From Sphingomonas endolithica (GTDB lineage Bacteria > Pseudomonadota > Alphaproteobacteria > Sphingomonadales > Sphingomonadaceae), in the NCBI RefSeq assembly GCF_025231525.1, contig NZ_CP103057.1:3792501-3856500 (forward strand): a DNA stretch of 64,000 nt. The letters run 5' to 3'. The notes under the pieces were generated by a model, which saw only the letters and a list, made by a program, of their open reading frames with translations, was not told the origin of the DNA and searched no databases. The position numbers and the translations under genes are program-made. Below, one piece after another: positions 43,612 to 52,991 of this stretch (position 1 is its first letter; every line of letters begins with the position of its first letter).

Positions 43612-44865
43612 TTATGTCACCGCCGCGCGTTTGCGGAACTCCGGGGCGTCCCAGGCGCCGCTCGCCAGCACGTCGGCCAGGATGTCGACGGCGCGCCATA
43701 CGTCTTCATAGCCGACATAGAGCGGCGTGAAGCCAAAGCGCAGGATATCGGGGGCGCGGAAATCGCCGATTAGGCCGCGGGCGATCAGCGCCTGCATTAC
43801 CGGATAGCCGTCCGCATGCTCGAACGACACGTGGCTGCCGCGGGCCTCCGCATCGCGTGGTGTCGCGAGCGTCAAGCCGTGGCCGGCGCAGCGCGTCTCA
43901 ACCAGGTCGATGAACAGCGTGGCGAGCGCGCGCGACTTGGCGAACAGCGCCGGGCGGTCGGCTTCGAGAAACAGGTCGATGCCGGTCTCCAGCGCCGCCA
44001 TGCCGATCACCGGGGGCGTGCCGCACAGGAAGCGGTTCATGCCCTGTCCGGCGGCATAATCGTCGCCGAAGTCGAACGGGGCGGCATGGCCCATCCAGCC
44101 GGTCAGCGGCGAGTGCAAGGCCGCCTGGTGGCGATCGGCGACGAACAGGAAGGCGGGCGCGCCGGGGCCGCCGTTCAGATATTTGTAGCCGCACCCGATC
44201 GCGAGGTCGGCGCCGCAACCGTTCAGGTCGAGCTCGACCGCGCCCACGCTGTGGCTGAGATCCCAGAGCATTAGCGCGCCCGCGGCCTGCGCCGCCGCGG
44301 TCATCGCCGCCATGTCGAACCGCGCACCGCTCTTGTAGTGCACGTGCGTCAGCACCACGACCGCGACATCCGCATCGATCGCCGCGGCGATGTCGTCACG
44401 GGGTACGGTGCGCAGTTCCACGTCGGGCAGCAGGGCGGCGACGCCTTGCGCGACGTACAGGTCGGTCGGGAAATTGCCCGGCTCGGACAGGATCACGCGC
44501 CGGCCGGGCCGCGCCTGGCATGCCGCCACCAGCAGCTTGAACAGGTTGACCGACGTCGAATCCGCCACCACGACTTCGTGCGGTGCGGCGCCGACGATCT
44601 GCGCGATCTTGCCGCCAACGCGCTGTGGCGCGCCGATCCAGTCGGCATCGTTCCAGCTGCGGATCAGCCCGCGGCCCCATTCGCCTGTGATCGTCTCGGC
44701 GATGCGGGCGGCGGTTGCTTTCGGCAGCGCGCCGAGCGAGTTGCCGTCGAGATAGATCGTGCCGTCCGGCAGCACGAAGCGGTCGCGGAAGTCACGCAAC
44801 GGATCTGCCGCGTCGAGGCGCTGTGCCTCGGCCAGGGTAAGCGCCTGCGATTGGCTATGCGGCAA
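43612..44865 (-). CDS. kynU: kynureninase
   Basis: PLP-dependent enzyme (417 aa) splitting kynurenine to anthranilate and alanine in tryptophan catabolism. Motifs are YLDGNSLGALP, ADSTSVNLFKLL, LWDLSHSVGAVELDL and the PLP-lysine in GCGYKYLNGGPGAPAF; the conserved HVSFEHADG and RFGFTPLYVGYEDVW blocks follow. No ATG occurs at the proper place. A TTG at 44865, 11 bases inside the end of the oxidoreductase gene and preceded by ggtgg, gives a normal length and implies translational coupling. No kynA or kynB is nearby. Confidence 0.92.
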   Translation of the reverse strand: MPHSQSQALTLAEAQRLDAADPLRDFRDRFVLPDGTIYLDGNSLGALPKATAARIAETITGEWGRGLIRSWNDADWIGAPQRVGGKIAQIVGAAPHEVVVADSTSVNLFKLLVAACQARPGRRVILSEPGNFPTDLYVAQGVAALLPDVELRTVPRDDIAAAIDADVAVVVLTHVHYKSGARFDMAAMTAAAQAAGALMLWDLSHSVGAVELDLNGCGADLAIGCGYKYLNGGPGAPAFLFVADRHQAALHSPLTGWMGHAAPFDFGDDYAAGQGMNRFLCGTPPVIGMAALETGIDLFLEADRPALFAKSRALATLFIDLVETRCAGHGLTLATPRDAEARGSHVSFEHADGYPVMQALIARGLIGDFRAPDILRFGFTPLYVGYEDVWRAVDILADVLASGAWDAPEFRKRAAVT

Positions 44866-45856
44866 CGTTGACCACCAGCTTCCCGATCGCCGCGCGGGCG
44901 GCCATCTTAGCGATCGCGTGGCCGCCGTCTTCGAACGCAAAGGTTTCGGTCACGCGGGGGGCTATCTTGCCCTCGGCCCATAGCCGGAAGAGATGATCGA
45001 TGTGCGCGGCGTTGGCGCGGGGATCGCGCGCGGCGAAGGCGCCCCAGAACACGCCGCACACGTCGCACGACTTGAGCAAGGTGAGGTTGAGCGGCAGCTT
45101 GGGGATGCCGGCAGGGAAGCCGACGACGAGGTAGCGGCCTTCCCAGCCGATCGACCGGACCGCCGGTTCGGCATAGTCGCCGCCGACCGGATCGTAGATC
45201 ACGTCGTACCCGGCCTTGCCGCCAGCTGACTTGAACTGTTCGGCCAGCGCCTTGCTCTGGTCGCGGTCGAACGGCGCGCGGGCGTAGAGGATCGTGTCGT
45301 CGGCGCCTGCTTGCTTGGCCGCGGCGGCTTTCTCGTCGGAGGAGACTGCCGCAACGACGCGTGCGCCGAAGGCCTTGCCGAGTTCGATCGCGGCCAGGCC
45401 GACGCCGCCGGCGGCACCGAGCACGAGCATGGTGTGGCCCTGTTTCAGGTGGCCGCGGTCGAGCAATGCGTGGATCGTGGTGGCGTAGGTCAGCAGCAAT
45501 GCCGCGCCTTCGGCGAAGCTGCGGCCGTCGGGCAGCTTGTAGAGCTTGGCTGCCTCGACGACGACTTTCTCAACCAGCCCGCCATGCCCGACCATGCCGA
45601 TCACCCGGTCGCCGACCTGCCATTCAGTCACGCCGTCGCCGACGCTGTCGACCACACCGGCGATCTCGCCGCCCGGCGCAAACGGGCGCTGCGGCTTGAA
45701 CTGGTATTTGTCCTCGATGATCAGCACATCGGGATAGTTGATCGCGCAGGCCTTTACCGCCACCACCACCTGGCCCGCGCCAGCCATCGGATCGGGCAGT
45801 TCGTCAAGGACTAGAGTTTCAGGTCCGCCCGGCGCCGTCGACAAAAGTGCTCGCAT
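44855..45856 (-). CDS. NADPH:quinone oxidoreductase family protein
   Basis: Zinc-free medium-chain dehydrogenase/quinone reductase, 333 aa. The N-terminal catalytic domain has [16 protein letters not shown] and [12 protein letters not shown], followed by a Rossmann fold [27 protein letters not shown]. No catalytic-zinc Cys pattern is seen. The ATG lies 38 bp inside the end of leuD with a ggagaa site, and the 3' end overlaps kynU, giving a tightly packed leuC-leuD-QOR-kynU unit. The substrate is likely a quinone or enone; its place in a leucine/kynurenine unit is not explained by its family. Confidence 0.92.
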   Translation of the reverse strand: MRALLSTAPGGPETLVLDELPDPMAGAGQVVVAVKACAINYPDVLIIEDKYQFKPQRPFAPGGEIAGVVDSVGDGVTEWQVGDRVIGMVGHGGLVEKVVVEAAKLYKLPDGRSFAEGAALLLTYATTIHALLDRGHLKQGHTMLVLGAAGGVGLAAIELGKAFGARVVAAVSSDEKAAAAKQAGADDTILYARAPFDRDQSKALAEQFKSAGGKAGYDVIYDPVGGDYAEPAVRSIGWEGRYLVVGFPAGIPKLPLNLTLLKSCDVCGVFWGAFAARDPRANAAHIDHLFRLWAEGKIAPRVTETFAFEDGGHAIAKMAARAAIGKLVVNVAA

Positions 45857-46448
45857 GTGCCCGTTCTCCGCTCATCCACGGCCGGTGCTCGTTCACGCCG
45901 GCTTCGTAATTCGAAATCTGGGTATCTCTTGCCAGCGTCAGGCCGATCTCGTCCAGCCCTTCCATCAGGCATTGGCGGCGGAACGCGTCGAGCTCGAAGG
46001 GAAAGCGGTCCTGGAACGGGGTGGTGACCGTCAACATCTCGAGATCGACGGTGACCGTCTCGGTGCTGGCCACTTCGAGCAGCCGGTCGATCGCCGCCTG
46101 CGGCAGCACGACGGGGATGATGCCGTTCTTGAATGCGTTGCCCGAGAAGATGTCGGAGAAGCTGGGCGCGAGCACGGCGGCGATGCCCATGTCGCCAAGC
46201 GCCCAGGCGGCATGTTCGCGGCTGGAACCGCAGCCGAAATTGTCGCCGGCAATCAGGATCGGCGCGCCAGCATAACGGGGATCGTCGAAGATGTTGCCGG
46301 GATCGGCGCGCACCGTCTCGAACGCGCCCTTGCCCAGGCCATTGCGGGTGATCGTCTTCAGCCAGTGCGCCGGGATGATCACGTCGGTATCGATGTTCTT
46401 TGCGCCCCATGGATAGGCGCGGCCGGACACCTGCTTGACGGGGTTCAT
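45819..46448 (-). CDS. leuD: 3-isopropylmalate dehydratase small subunit
   Basis: Small (swivel-domain) subunit of isopropylmalate isomerase in leucine biosynthesis, 209 aa. Signatures are [31 protein letters not shown] and [18 protein letters not shown]. It pairs with LeuC, whose gene is upstream on the same strand but separated by a 35-codon ORF and a hairpin repeat. Length and active-site loop are normal. Confidence 0.97.
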   Translation of the reverse strand: MNPVKQVSGRAYPWGAKNIDTDVIIPAHWLKTITRNGLGKGAFETVRADPGNIFDDPRYAGAPILIAGDNFGCGSSREHAAWALGDMGIAAVLAPSFSDIFSGNAFKNGIIPVVLPQAAIDRLLEVASTETVTVDLEMLTVTTPFQDRFPFELDAFRRQCLMEGLDEIGLTLARDTQISNYEAGVNEHRPWMSGERAHASTFVDGAGRT

Positions 46449-46486
46449 AACCGGGACCTTTTCGCGCTTGAAGTCTTCACCAATAT

Positions 46487-46542
46487 CCGTTCGTCCTGAG
46501 TAGCGGCTGAGCCTGTCGAAGACCGCTACTCAGCAAGAACGG
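46487..46542. repeat. hairpin repeat between leuC-linked ORF and leuD
   Basis: Inverted repeat ccgttcgtcctgagtagcgg / ccgctactcagcaagaacgg around a 16-base loop. It resembles the outer ends of the elements at 18672 and 28526. Lying inside a leu transcript, it may adjust the amount of leuD mRNA. Confidence 0.7.
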
Positions 46543-46560
46543 TTGAGTACATTACCGGGA

Positions 46561-46668
46561 TCAGCGTCGCGCCGGGTGGCCCACCGCCGGAACACGTGCG
46601 GTCGCAGCGTAAGCGGCGATGCCGCTGATGATGGTGCTGGCGATCAACAGAGCCAAGACGCGTTTCAT
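46561..46668 (-). CDS. 35-residue hydrophobic peptide coupled to leuC
   Basis: The ATG overlaps the leuC stop as ATGA, and the ORF runs 35 codons to [23 protein letters not shown], then an Ala/Arg/Pro-rich tail ending HPARR. The N-terminus looks like a short membrane anchor or a signal peptide with almost no mature part. It was found by reading the minus strand; it is shorter than usual gene-finder limits. No function is known to me. Coupling to leuC argues that it is translated; conservation between leuC and leuD in relatives would settle it. Confidence 0.55.
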   Translation of the reverse strand: MKRVLALLIASTIISGIAAYAATARVPAVGHPARR

Positions 46669-48104
46669 GCAACATTCCCCATCAAGTCACGGACATCGCT
46701 CAACCGACCGGTCACCGCAGCGGCGGCGGCCATGGCAGGCGAGACCAGGTGCGTGCGTGCACCTGGCCCCTGGCGCCCTACGAAGTTCCGGTTGGATGTG
46801 GAAGCGCAACGAAGGCCGGGCGGTACTTTATCGGGGTTCATCGCCAGGCACATCGAGCAACCGGGCTCACGCCATTCGAAGCCGGCGGCGGTGAAGATGC
46901 GGTCGAGCCCCTCGGCCTCGGCCTGGCGCTTGACCAGGCCCGAGCCGGGAACGACCAAGGCGCGGACCCCGTCTGCCACCGAGCGCCCGTGGGCGACCGC
47001 GGCGGCGGCGCGCATGTCCTCGATCCGGCTGTTGGTGCAGCTGCCGATGAACACATAGTCGACGCCGATATCCCGCATCGCGGTGCCCGGCGTCAGGCCC
47101 ATATAATCGAGCGACTTCTGTGCGGCGATGCGCTTGGCGGGATCGGCGAAACTCTCAGGGTCGGGCACGTGCCCGGTGATCTGCACCACATCCTCGGGGC
47201 TGGTGCCCCAGGTGAGCGCCGGGGCGATGTCGCCGGCATCGAGCATGACGACCCTGTCGTAGATCGCGCCGGGATCGCTCGGCAGCGTCTTCCAATAGGC
47301 GACCGCCGCGTCCCAATCGGCGCCTTTGGGCGCCATCGGGCGGCCTTTCAGATAGGCGAAGGTCTTCTCGTCCGGCGCGATCAGGCCGGCGCGGGCGCCC
47401 GCCTCAATCGACATGTTGGCGATCGTCAGCCGGCCCTCGACCGACAGGCCACGGATCACCGATCCGGTGAATTCGATGACATGGCCGGTGCCGCCCGCCG
47501 CACCGATCTTGCCGATGATGCTGAGGATCACGTCCTTGGCGGAGACGCCGAAGCCGAGTTCGCCATCGACGCGTATTTCCATCGTCTTGGCCGGGGTGAG
47601 GAGCAGCGTCTGCGTAGCGAGGACATGCTCGACCTCGCTGGTGCCGATGCCGAACGCCAGCGCGCCGAGCGCGCCATGCGCCGAGGTGTGGCTGTCGCCG
47701 CAGACCAATGTCGTGCCGGGCAGGGTGAAGCCTTGTTCGGGCCCAACGACATGGACGATGCCCTGCGCGGCGGCGGTGGCGTCGATATAGTCGATGCCGA
47801 ACTCGCTCGTGTTGCGGCGGAGCGCGTCGAGCTGCGCGGCGCTTTCCTTGTCGGCGATCGGCAATTCGCGACCGGCGGCATCCACCCGCGCGCTGGTCGG
47901 CAGATTGTGATCGGGCACGGCAAGCGTGAGATCGGGGCGGCGCACCTGGCGATTGGCGACGCGGAGGCCTTCGAACGCCTGCGGGCTGGTGACTTCGTGG
48001 ACGAGGTGGCGATCGATATAAATCAGGCAGGTGCCATCGTCGCGACGTTCGACGACGTGCGACGCCCAGATCTTTTCGTACAGGGTGAGGGGTCTAGCGG
48101 CCAT
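46665..48104 (-). CDS. leuC: 3-isopropylmalate dehydratase large subunit
   Basis: Aconitase-family [4Fe-4S] enzyme, 479 aa, of leucine biosynthesis. Motifs are [39 protein letters not shown], the cluster Cys in FIGSCTNSR and the pair in [11 protein letters not shown]. The ATG at 48104 gives the family N-terminus [11 protein letters not shown]. An in-frame extension to 48170 is not homologous-looking. Its stop overlaps the 35-codon ORF; leuD follows after a repeat. Confidence 0.97.
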   Translation of the reverse strand: MAARPLTLYEKIWASHVVERRDDGTCLIYIDRHLVHEVTSPQAFEGLRVANRQVRRPDLTLAVPDHNLPTSARVDAAGRELPIADKESAAQLDALRRNTSEFGIDYIDATAAAQGIVHVVGPEQGFTLPGTTLVCGDSHTSAHGALGALAFGIGTSEVEHVLATQTLLLTPAKTMEIRVDGELGFGVSAKDVILSIIGKIGAAGGTGHVIEFTGSVIRGLSVEGRLTIANMSIEAGARAGLIAPDEKTFAYLKGRPMAPKGADWDAAVAYWKTLPSDPGAIYDRVVMLDAGDIAPALTWGTSPEDVVQITGHVPDPESFADPAKRIAAQKSLDYMGLTPGTAMRDIGVDYVFIGSCTNSRIEDMRAAAAVAHGRSVADGVRALVVPGSGLVKRQAEAEGLDRIFTAAGFEWREPGCSMCLAMNPDKVPPGLRCASTSNRNFVGRQGPGARTHLVSPAMAAAAAVTGRLSDVRDLMGNVA

Positions 48105-48162
48105 GATAGTTGCGCGCTTTACGCCTATTGCGGGGGCGTGCAAGGCTGGATGGTCCGCCTCC

Positions 48163-48262
48163 ACCGTCACCCCGGACTTGGTCCGGGGTCCACTGTGCCG
48201 CTGCGCTCACGAAGCGTTGCGTTTGCGGGTCGGTGGACCCCGGAACAAGTGGGGGGTGACGG
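48163..48262. repeat. palindromic repeat pair (gtcaccccggacttggtccgg type)
   Basis: Two inverted arms ending cgtcaccccgg and ggggtgacgg, upstream of leuC and downstream of the epimerase gene. Same family as 2801 and 43461. The second arm carries one degenerate g run. Confidence 0.75.
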
Positions 48263-48283
48263 CTGGGAAGCGGGTCCCGTGCC

Positions 48284-49231
48284 TCATTCCTTGGGCGAGA
48301 TGTAGGACGGGTCGTGCTCGGCGGGCAGCGGACGGCCGTCGCGCAAGGCGGCCAGCACGTCGCCGAAGCTCGTTTTGCAGCGGAAGCCCAGCACCCGATC
48401 GGCCAGGGCTGAGTCGTAGACGCGGTCGATGCTGGCCGGCAGCGTCCAACCCGCCTTCGCATACAAGGCTGCGGCGTCGGGGAAGTGGCGGGCGATCACC
48501 GCGGGCGCGTCGCGCTTCAGCGCTGTCGTCTCGTCGCGCGCGAACGGCGTGGTGGCGGAGACGATGAAGGTGCCGAACCCGATGGCCGGTGCGCGCTCCA
48601 GCGCCGCGAGATGCGCGGCGGCGGCATCGTGCACAGTCAGGCGGCGGTGGAGCAACTCATTGGCCTTCATGTTCTCGCCGGACGGCTCGGCATGCGTATC
48701 GTCATCCTCCGGGAAGAAGCGCGCGGTGCGCAGGATCACGATCGGCAGGCCGTGCTCGGCGTGGATCAGGCCGCACAATTGCTCGGCCGCCAGCTTGGTC
48801 ACGCCATAGATGTTGCGGGGTTCGAGCGGGGCCATGGTCTCGTCGATCCACATCGCCGCGTCGCCCCGGCCCTCGCGAATGGCAGTGGAGATCATCAGCG
48901 AGGTGGTCGACGTGAACACGAAGCGGCTCGCCTTTGCCGCCACCGCGGCTTCGAGCAGGTTGAGCGTGCCGCTGGTGTTGACGTCGACGAACGCCTGATT
49001 GGGATAGCGCACGATGTCCGGCTTGTGCAGCGCGCCCGCATGGATCACCGCCTCGATGCCCCGCTCGCCGAACAGGCGGTCGACCAGCGGTCGATCGGCG
49101 ACGCTGCCGATCACGTCGGTGTCCGCGCCGGCCGCCACGTCCAGCCCGGTCACCATATGCCCGGCCGCACGCAAGCGGGGTGCGAGGAAGCGGCCCAGCC
49201 AGCCGCTCGAGCCGGTGAGCAGGACGCGCAT
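48284..49231 (-). CDS. NAD-dependent epimerase/dehydratase family protein
   Basis: Extended short-chain dehydrogenase, 315 aa. The Rossmann motif is TGSSGWLGRFL at residues 5-15. The active site is Thr/Ser in FTSTTSLM with a YGVTK (Tyr-x-x-x-Lys) motif in NIYGVTKLAAE, and HAGALHKPDIVR and ILRTARFFPE follow. It would act on a nucleotide sugar or similar. The start shares one base with the GST stop (TGATG), so the two are coupled. The specific substrate cannot be assigned. Confidence 0.9.
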   Translation of the reverse strand: MRVLLTGSSGWLGRFLAPRLRAAGHMVTGLDVAAGADTDVIGSVADRPLVDRLFGERGIEAVIHAGALHKPDIVRYPNQAFVDVNTSGTLNLLEAAVAAKASRFVFTSTTSLMISTAIREGRGDAAMWIDETMAPLEPRNIYGVTKLAAEQLCGLIHAEHGLPIVILRTARFFPEDDDTHAEPSGENMKANELLHRRLTVHDAAAAHLAALERAPAIGFGTFIVSATTPFARDETTALKRDAPAVIARHFPDAAALYAKAGWTLPASIDRVYDSALADRVLGFRCKTSFGDVLAALRDGRPLPAEHDPSYISPKE

Positions 49232-49917
49232 CAGTCGGCGCGGTGATCGGCGATGATCGTGCCGGCGGCGGCGAGTTCGGCCTCGTGGCTTTCCTCGCGC
49301 CACGCTTCGGTCAGCGCCGCCGCTTCCCAGTCGCGCATCGCCGGGTGGTGGAGCATGCGCTCGACCCACAAGCTGCCGACCGCGCCGACGTGCAGGTCAT
49401 AGGTCCGCACGCGGTACACGACCGGGGCGAAGAAGGCGTCGACCGCGCTGAAGTCGGGGCCGGCCAGCCACGGCCCGCCGAAGCGTTCGATGCCCTCGGC
49501 CCACAATTCGGCCAGCCGCGCGACGTTGCGGTGGAGCGCGGTGGACGGCGGGCCGGTGCGCACGCGGACGCCGACGTTCATGGTGCATTCGTTCCTGAGC
49601 GCCGCAAAGCCGCCATGCATCTCGCACACCGCGCATATCGCCCAGGCGCGCGCCGCCTCGTCCTGCGGCCAGACGCCCGGAAAGCGCTCGGCGAGGTACA
49701 AGGTGATACCGAGCGAATCCCACACGACGCGGTCACCATCCAGCAGGATCGGCACCTGGCCGGTCGGCGAGAATTCCCGGAACGCGTCGTAATTGTCCGC
49801 CGCGGCGAACGGCTCGACCTTGTCCGCGAACGGGATGTCGAGCGCCTTCATCAGCACCCAGGGGCGCAGCGACCAGCTCGAATAGTTGCGGTTGGCGGTG
49901 ATCAGGGTGAGGGTCAT
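49231..49917 (-). CDS. glutathione S-transferase family protein
   Basis: Cytosolic GST-like protein, 228 aa. The thioredoxin-like N-terminus includes NRNYSSWSLRPWVLMKAL (candidate catalytic Ser/Tyr), the cis-Pro motif GQVPILLDGD and the DSLGITLYLAER glutathione-binding segment. The all-helical C-terminal half follows. It is coupled to the epimerase gene and sits behind a palindromic repeat. The substrate is unknown. Confidence 0.92.
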   Translation of the reverse strand: MTLTLITANRNYSSWSLRPWVLMKALDIPFADKVEPFAAADNYDAFREFSPTGQVPILLDGDRVVWDSLGITLYLAERFPGVWPQDEAARAWAICAVCEMHGGFAALRNECTMNVGVRVRTGPPSTALHRNVARLAELWAEGIERFGGPWLAGPDFSAVDAFFAPVVYRVRTYDLHVGAVGSLWVERMLHHPAMRDWEAAALTEAWREESHEAELAAAGTIIADHRAD

Positions 49918-49932
49918 GCACTTGGTTCCTCG

Positions 49933-50041
49933 TCGTCACCCCGGACTTGTTCCGGGGTCCACTGCGCCGCACCGGCAGCGCTCAATAACCCGGCACGTCC
50001 GCAACCGCTTGGTGGACCCCGGAACAAGTCCGGGATGACGG
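49933..50041. repeat. palindromic repeat pair (gtcaccccggacttgttccgg type)
   Basis: Inverted arms gtcaccccggacttgttccgg and ccggaacaagtccgggatgacgg between the GST and CoA-transferase operons. Same family as 2801, 43461 and 48163. Confidence 0.75.
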
Positions 50042-50058
50042 TGGCTGTGGGGTGGGCG

Positions 50059-50697
50059 TCAGCTCACATAATGCCCGGTGGTCTTCGCCGCGACATCCTC
50101 GGGCGTGACGCCCGGCGCGCATTCGATCAGCTTGAACGGGCTGTCGTGATCCGGGCGCTGGAACACGGCGAGCTCGGTGATCACCATGTCGACGACATTC
50201 TTGCCGGTCAGCGGCAGCGTGCATTCGGGCACGAACTTCGGATCGCCACCCTTGGACGCATGCTCCATCACGACGATGATCTTCTTGACCCCGGCGACGA
50301 GATCCATCGCGCCACCCATGCCCTTGATCATCTTGCCGGGGATCATCCAATTGGCGATGTCTCCCTTCTCGCTGACTTCCATCGCGCCCAGCACCGTCAG
50401 GTCGATATGGCCGCCGCGGATCATCGCGAAGCTCTGGTCGGAGCCGAAATAGGCCGATTGCGGCAGCTCGCTGATCGTCTGCTTGCCGGCGTTGATCAGG
50501 TCGGCGTCTTCCTCCCCTTCATAGGGGAACGGGCCGATGCCGAGCATGCCGTTCTCCGACTGCAACGTCACCGTCACGCCCTCGGGAATGTGGTTGGCGA
50601 CGAGCGTCGGGATGCCGATGCCGAGATTGACGTAGAAGCCGTCCTGCAATTCCTGCGCCGCGCGGGCGGCCATCTGGTCACGGGTCCAGGGCATCAC
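50059..50697 (-). CDS. scoB: 3-oxoacid CoA-transferase subunit B
   Basis: Beta subunit, 212 aa, of succinyl-CoA:3-ketoacid CoA-transferase, which activates acetoacetate. The family signature [10 protein letters not shown] contains the catalytic Glu; [12 protein letters not shown] and [18 protein letters not shown] agree with the beta subunit. Its ATG overlaps the stop of the preceding acid phosphatase gene (ATGA). The alpha subunit is on the other side of that phosphatase, an unusual split. Confidence 0.95.
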   Translation of the reverse strand: MMPWTRDQMAARAAQELQDGFYVNLGIGIPTLVANHIPEGVTVTLQSENGMLGIGPFPYEGEEDADLINAGKQTISELPQSAYFGSDQSFAMIRGGHIDLTVLGAMEVSEKGDIANWMIPGKMIKGMGGAMDLVAGVKKIIVVMEHASKGGDPKFVPECTLPLTGKNVVDMVITELAVFQRPDHDSPFKLIECAPGVTPEDVAAKTTGHYVS

Positions 50698-51779
50698 TTA
50701 TTCTCCTGCGGCGTATCGGGGGTCCAGCGTGTGGCCGGCGGGAAGACCTCGTCCACGCCGCCGCGCACGCCGGTGCCGTAGACGGGGTTGGGCAGGATGA
50801 ACCAGCCATGCCCCCACATCGTCTGCACTTCGCGCGAGGTGATAAGGCGGCGGCGCTCGGCCAGGCTGGTGCCGTCGTTGAACAGGTCGCTGAAATCGCC
50901 GAGCTGATCGCCGACCATCGCGACGACGCAATATTTGGCGGCGATCGCCGCGCGGCGGGCATCCTTGCCAGAGCCCGTGCCGGCATCGCCCTGCAGCCAC
51001 AACGTGTCGCCGTGCACCACTTTGCCAAAGCCGGCCGCGGCCAGCAACGCACTGGTCTGCGCGGCATAGGCGGCAGTGCGGTTGGAGTTGAACACCACGG
51101 CAATCCCTGCGCCACGCGCCACGTTCACCGCGCTGATCGCCCCCGGCACGGCCTCGACCTGGGCGGCGGTGGCGGAGCGTTCCCACGCTTCCCAGCGCTG
51201 CTGGTCGTAGGCGCCGCCCTGCGTCACCTGATCGCCCTCGAAACCGGTATTGAGGATCGCCGTCTCGTCGACGTCGAGCACCATGGCGAGCGGCTTCTTG
51301 CCGCACGGCATGAACTTGCCCTGGGCGAGCGTCGTGCCCGGTGCCAGCACGACCGACTGCACCGGATGGCCGACCGACCCGTCCGACGACGCGGCAAGCA
51401 GATAGTTCATCAGCTGCAGATACGCCTGCATGCTGACCGCGGCGGCCTCCCCCGAGGCGTAGAGATATTGCATCCCGCCGGGCACGGCCGATGCCGTGGG
51501 CTGTGCCGGCGTGGCCGACGGCACCACGTACGGCGCGCTGGCCGTGCCCTGCGCGCGCTTGCGCTCATCCTTGTCGCGCCGCCGCTGATCCTTCAGCTGC
51601 CGGCGTTCCGCCTTGCGGGCGCTCTTGTCGCTTGGGGCCTGCGCGGCGGCCTGGTTCCGGCCGAGCGCTTGCTTGCCCCCGATCGCGCCGGCCGCGGCGA
51701 CCGGAACGATGGCGGCGATGCACCCGGGCAGCATCAGGCTGGCGCTGGCCAGCGCAATCGCGGCGATCCGCACGTTCAT
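50694..51779 (-). CDS. e(P4)-type acid phosphatase / 5'-nucleotidase lipoprotein
   Basis: HAD-superfamily class-B/C-like acid phosphatase of 361 aa, with a lipoprotein signal (lipobox LPGC near residue 19) followed by a Lys/Arg/Asp-rich linker. The phosphatase nucleophile motif [11 protein letters not shown] and the distal [11 protein letters not shown] are intact, with FNSNRTAAY between them. It would dephosphorylate nucleotides or other phosphomonoesters in the periplasm. It overlaps the CoA-transferase subunit genes by ATGA at both ends, so it is translated within the scoA-phosphatase-scoB unit although its site of action differs. Confidence 0.92.
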   Translation of the reverse strand: MNVRIAAIALASASLMLPGCIAAIVPVAAAGAIGGKQALGRNQAAAQAPSDKSARKAERRQLKDQRRRDKDERKRAQGTASAPYVVPSATPAQPTASAVPGGMQYLYASGEAAAVSMQAYLQLMNYLLAASSDGSVGHPVQSVVLAPGTTLAQGKFMPCGKKPLAMVLDVDETAILNTGFEGDQVTQGGAYDQQRWEAWERSATAAQVEAVPGAISAVNVARGAGIAVVFNSNRTAAYAAQTSALLAAAGFGKVVHGDTLWLQGDAGTGSGKDARRAAIAAKYCVVAMVGDQLGDFSDLFNDGTSLAERRRLITSREVQTMWGHGWFILPNPVYGTGVRGGVDEVFPPATRWTPDTPQENK

Positions 51780-52483
51780 GCCGCCACTCGCTCGCGCGTG
51801 GTGCGGAATTCGATCTTCTTGTCGTAGGGGCTGCCGAGGATCAGCCGGTTCACATAGACGCCGGGCAAATGGATGCAGTCCGGATCGAGGCTGCCGACGG
51901 GGACGATCTCCTCGACCTCGGCGACGCAGATCTTGCCCGCCGTGGCCATCGGCGCGTTGAAATTGCGCGCGGTCTTGCGGAAGATCAGATTGCCGCTCTC
52001 GTCCGCCTTCCAGCCCTTGATGATCGCGAGATCGGCGCGGATGCCGCGTTCGAGGATATAGTCCTCGCCGTCGAAATTCTTCACTTCCTTGCCCTCCTCC
52101 ACCAGCGTGCCGACGCCGGTCTTGGTGTAGAAGCCCGGAATACCCGCGCCGCCCGCGCGGCAGCGCTCGGCCAGCGTGCCCTGCGGGCAGAATTCCACCT
52201 CCAGCTCGCCGCTCAGATATTGCCGTTCGAATTCCTTGTTCTCGCCGACATAGGAGCTGATCATCTTCTTGACCTGGCGCGTGCGCAGCAGCTTGCCGAG
52301 ACCCTCGCCGTCGATCCCGGCATTGTTCGAGGCGATCGTCAGGCCGGTGGTGCCGGCGGCCTGAATGGCGTCGATCAGCCGTTCGGGAATGCCCGACAGG
52401 CCGAACCCGCCGGCGCAGATCGTCATCCCGTCGAACAGCACGCCTTCCAGCGCGGCGGCGGCATCGGGAAAGATCTTCTTCAT
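51776..52483 (-). CDS. scoA: 3-oxoacid CoA-transferase subunit A
   Basis: Alpha subunit, 235 aa, starting [15 protein letters not shown]. The CoA-binding glycine loop [13 protein letters not shown] and the motifs [27 protein letters not shown] and [13 protein letters not shown] are typical. The start at 52483 is preceded by gaggatg; an upstream in-frame ATG at 52510 adds only a Pro-rich stretch. Its stop overlaps the start of the acid phosphatase gene (ATGA). Confidence 0.95.
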   Translation of the reverse strand: MKKIFPDAAAALEGVLFDGMTICAGGFGLSGIPERLIDAIQAAGTTGLTIASNNAGIDGEGLGKLLRTRQVKKMISSYVGENKEFERQYLSGELEVEFCPQGTLAERCRAGGAGIPGFYTKTGVGTLVEEGKEVKNFDGEDYILERGIRADLAIIKGWKADESGNLIFRKTARNFNAPMATAGKICVAEVEEIVPVGSLDPDCIHLPGVYVNRLILGSPYDKKIEFRTTRERVAA

Positions 52484-52933
52484 CGGCGCATCCTCGGGCG
52501 GTGGTGGCAAAGCGGATAGGCGGGGGGCGGGGTTTTGGTCAACGCCTGTCGCGGTGCGCGCTGTTGCTTGGGGCGTCGTTTGGAGCAGCCGTCACCTGTA
52601 CGTCACAGCACCACCGCCGTCACCCCGGACTGTTCAGCGGCTAGCCCGTTCGAGCATGATTCGTCATCCCCGCGCAGGCGGGGATCCATAGACTCGGAGT
52701 CGGCACTTCAGGCGCGAAGACAGCCGGTATGGATCCCCGCCTGCGCGGGGATGACGAGGTGGACCATGTCCGGCGGTACGATGACCGACTTGTGGCGGGG
52801 TCTACCGCGCCACATCCTCAAAGCCATCGATTTTTCGGAGTGGTGGACTCCGGAACAAGTCCGGGGTGACGATCAGGGAGGGCTCCACCCATTCTGCAGC
52901 GTTTGCCCGCGTTAATGGGTCGGAAGAACGCTA
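52484..52933. repeat. repeat-rich intergenic gap
   Basis: No gene is seen. Positions 52617-52640 hold a degenerate half element, 52662-52756 an inverted pair of the cgtcatccccgcgcaggcgg type (twin of 2672-2767), and 52786-52871 a degraded pair ending ccggaacaagtccggggtgacg. The elements separate the scoA promoter region from the BlaI-controlled promoter. Confidence 0.75.
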
Positions 52934-52936
52934 TTG

Positions 52937-52950
52937 ACTACAAGCGTAGT
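52937..52950. promoter_or_regulatory. BlaI/MecI-type operator dyad 1
   Basis: ACTAC-AAGC-GTAGT, a perfect 5-bp dyad, overlapping TTGACT at 52934-52939, a likely -35 box. It is 42 bp before the blaI-like start. Confidence 0.7.
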
Positions 52951-52958
52951 TCTAGACG

Positions 52959-52972
52959 ATTACACCCGTAGT
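52959..52972. promoter_or_regulatory. BlaI/MecI-type operator dyad 2
   Basis: ATTAC-ACCC-GTAGT, the second copy, 22 bp centre to centre from the first (about two helical turns) and covering the likely -10 region. Paired dyads are usual for BlaI dimers. Confidence 0.7.
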
Positions 52973-52991
52973 CAGTACGGAGCGAGTCGAT

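Noticed and set aside
46749..48305. 518-codon plus-strand frame opposite leuC
   Set aside because: Shadow frame; leuC has all cluster ligands on the minus strand.
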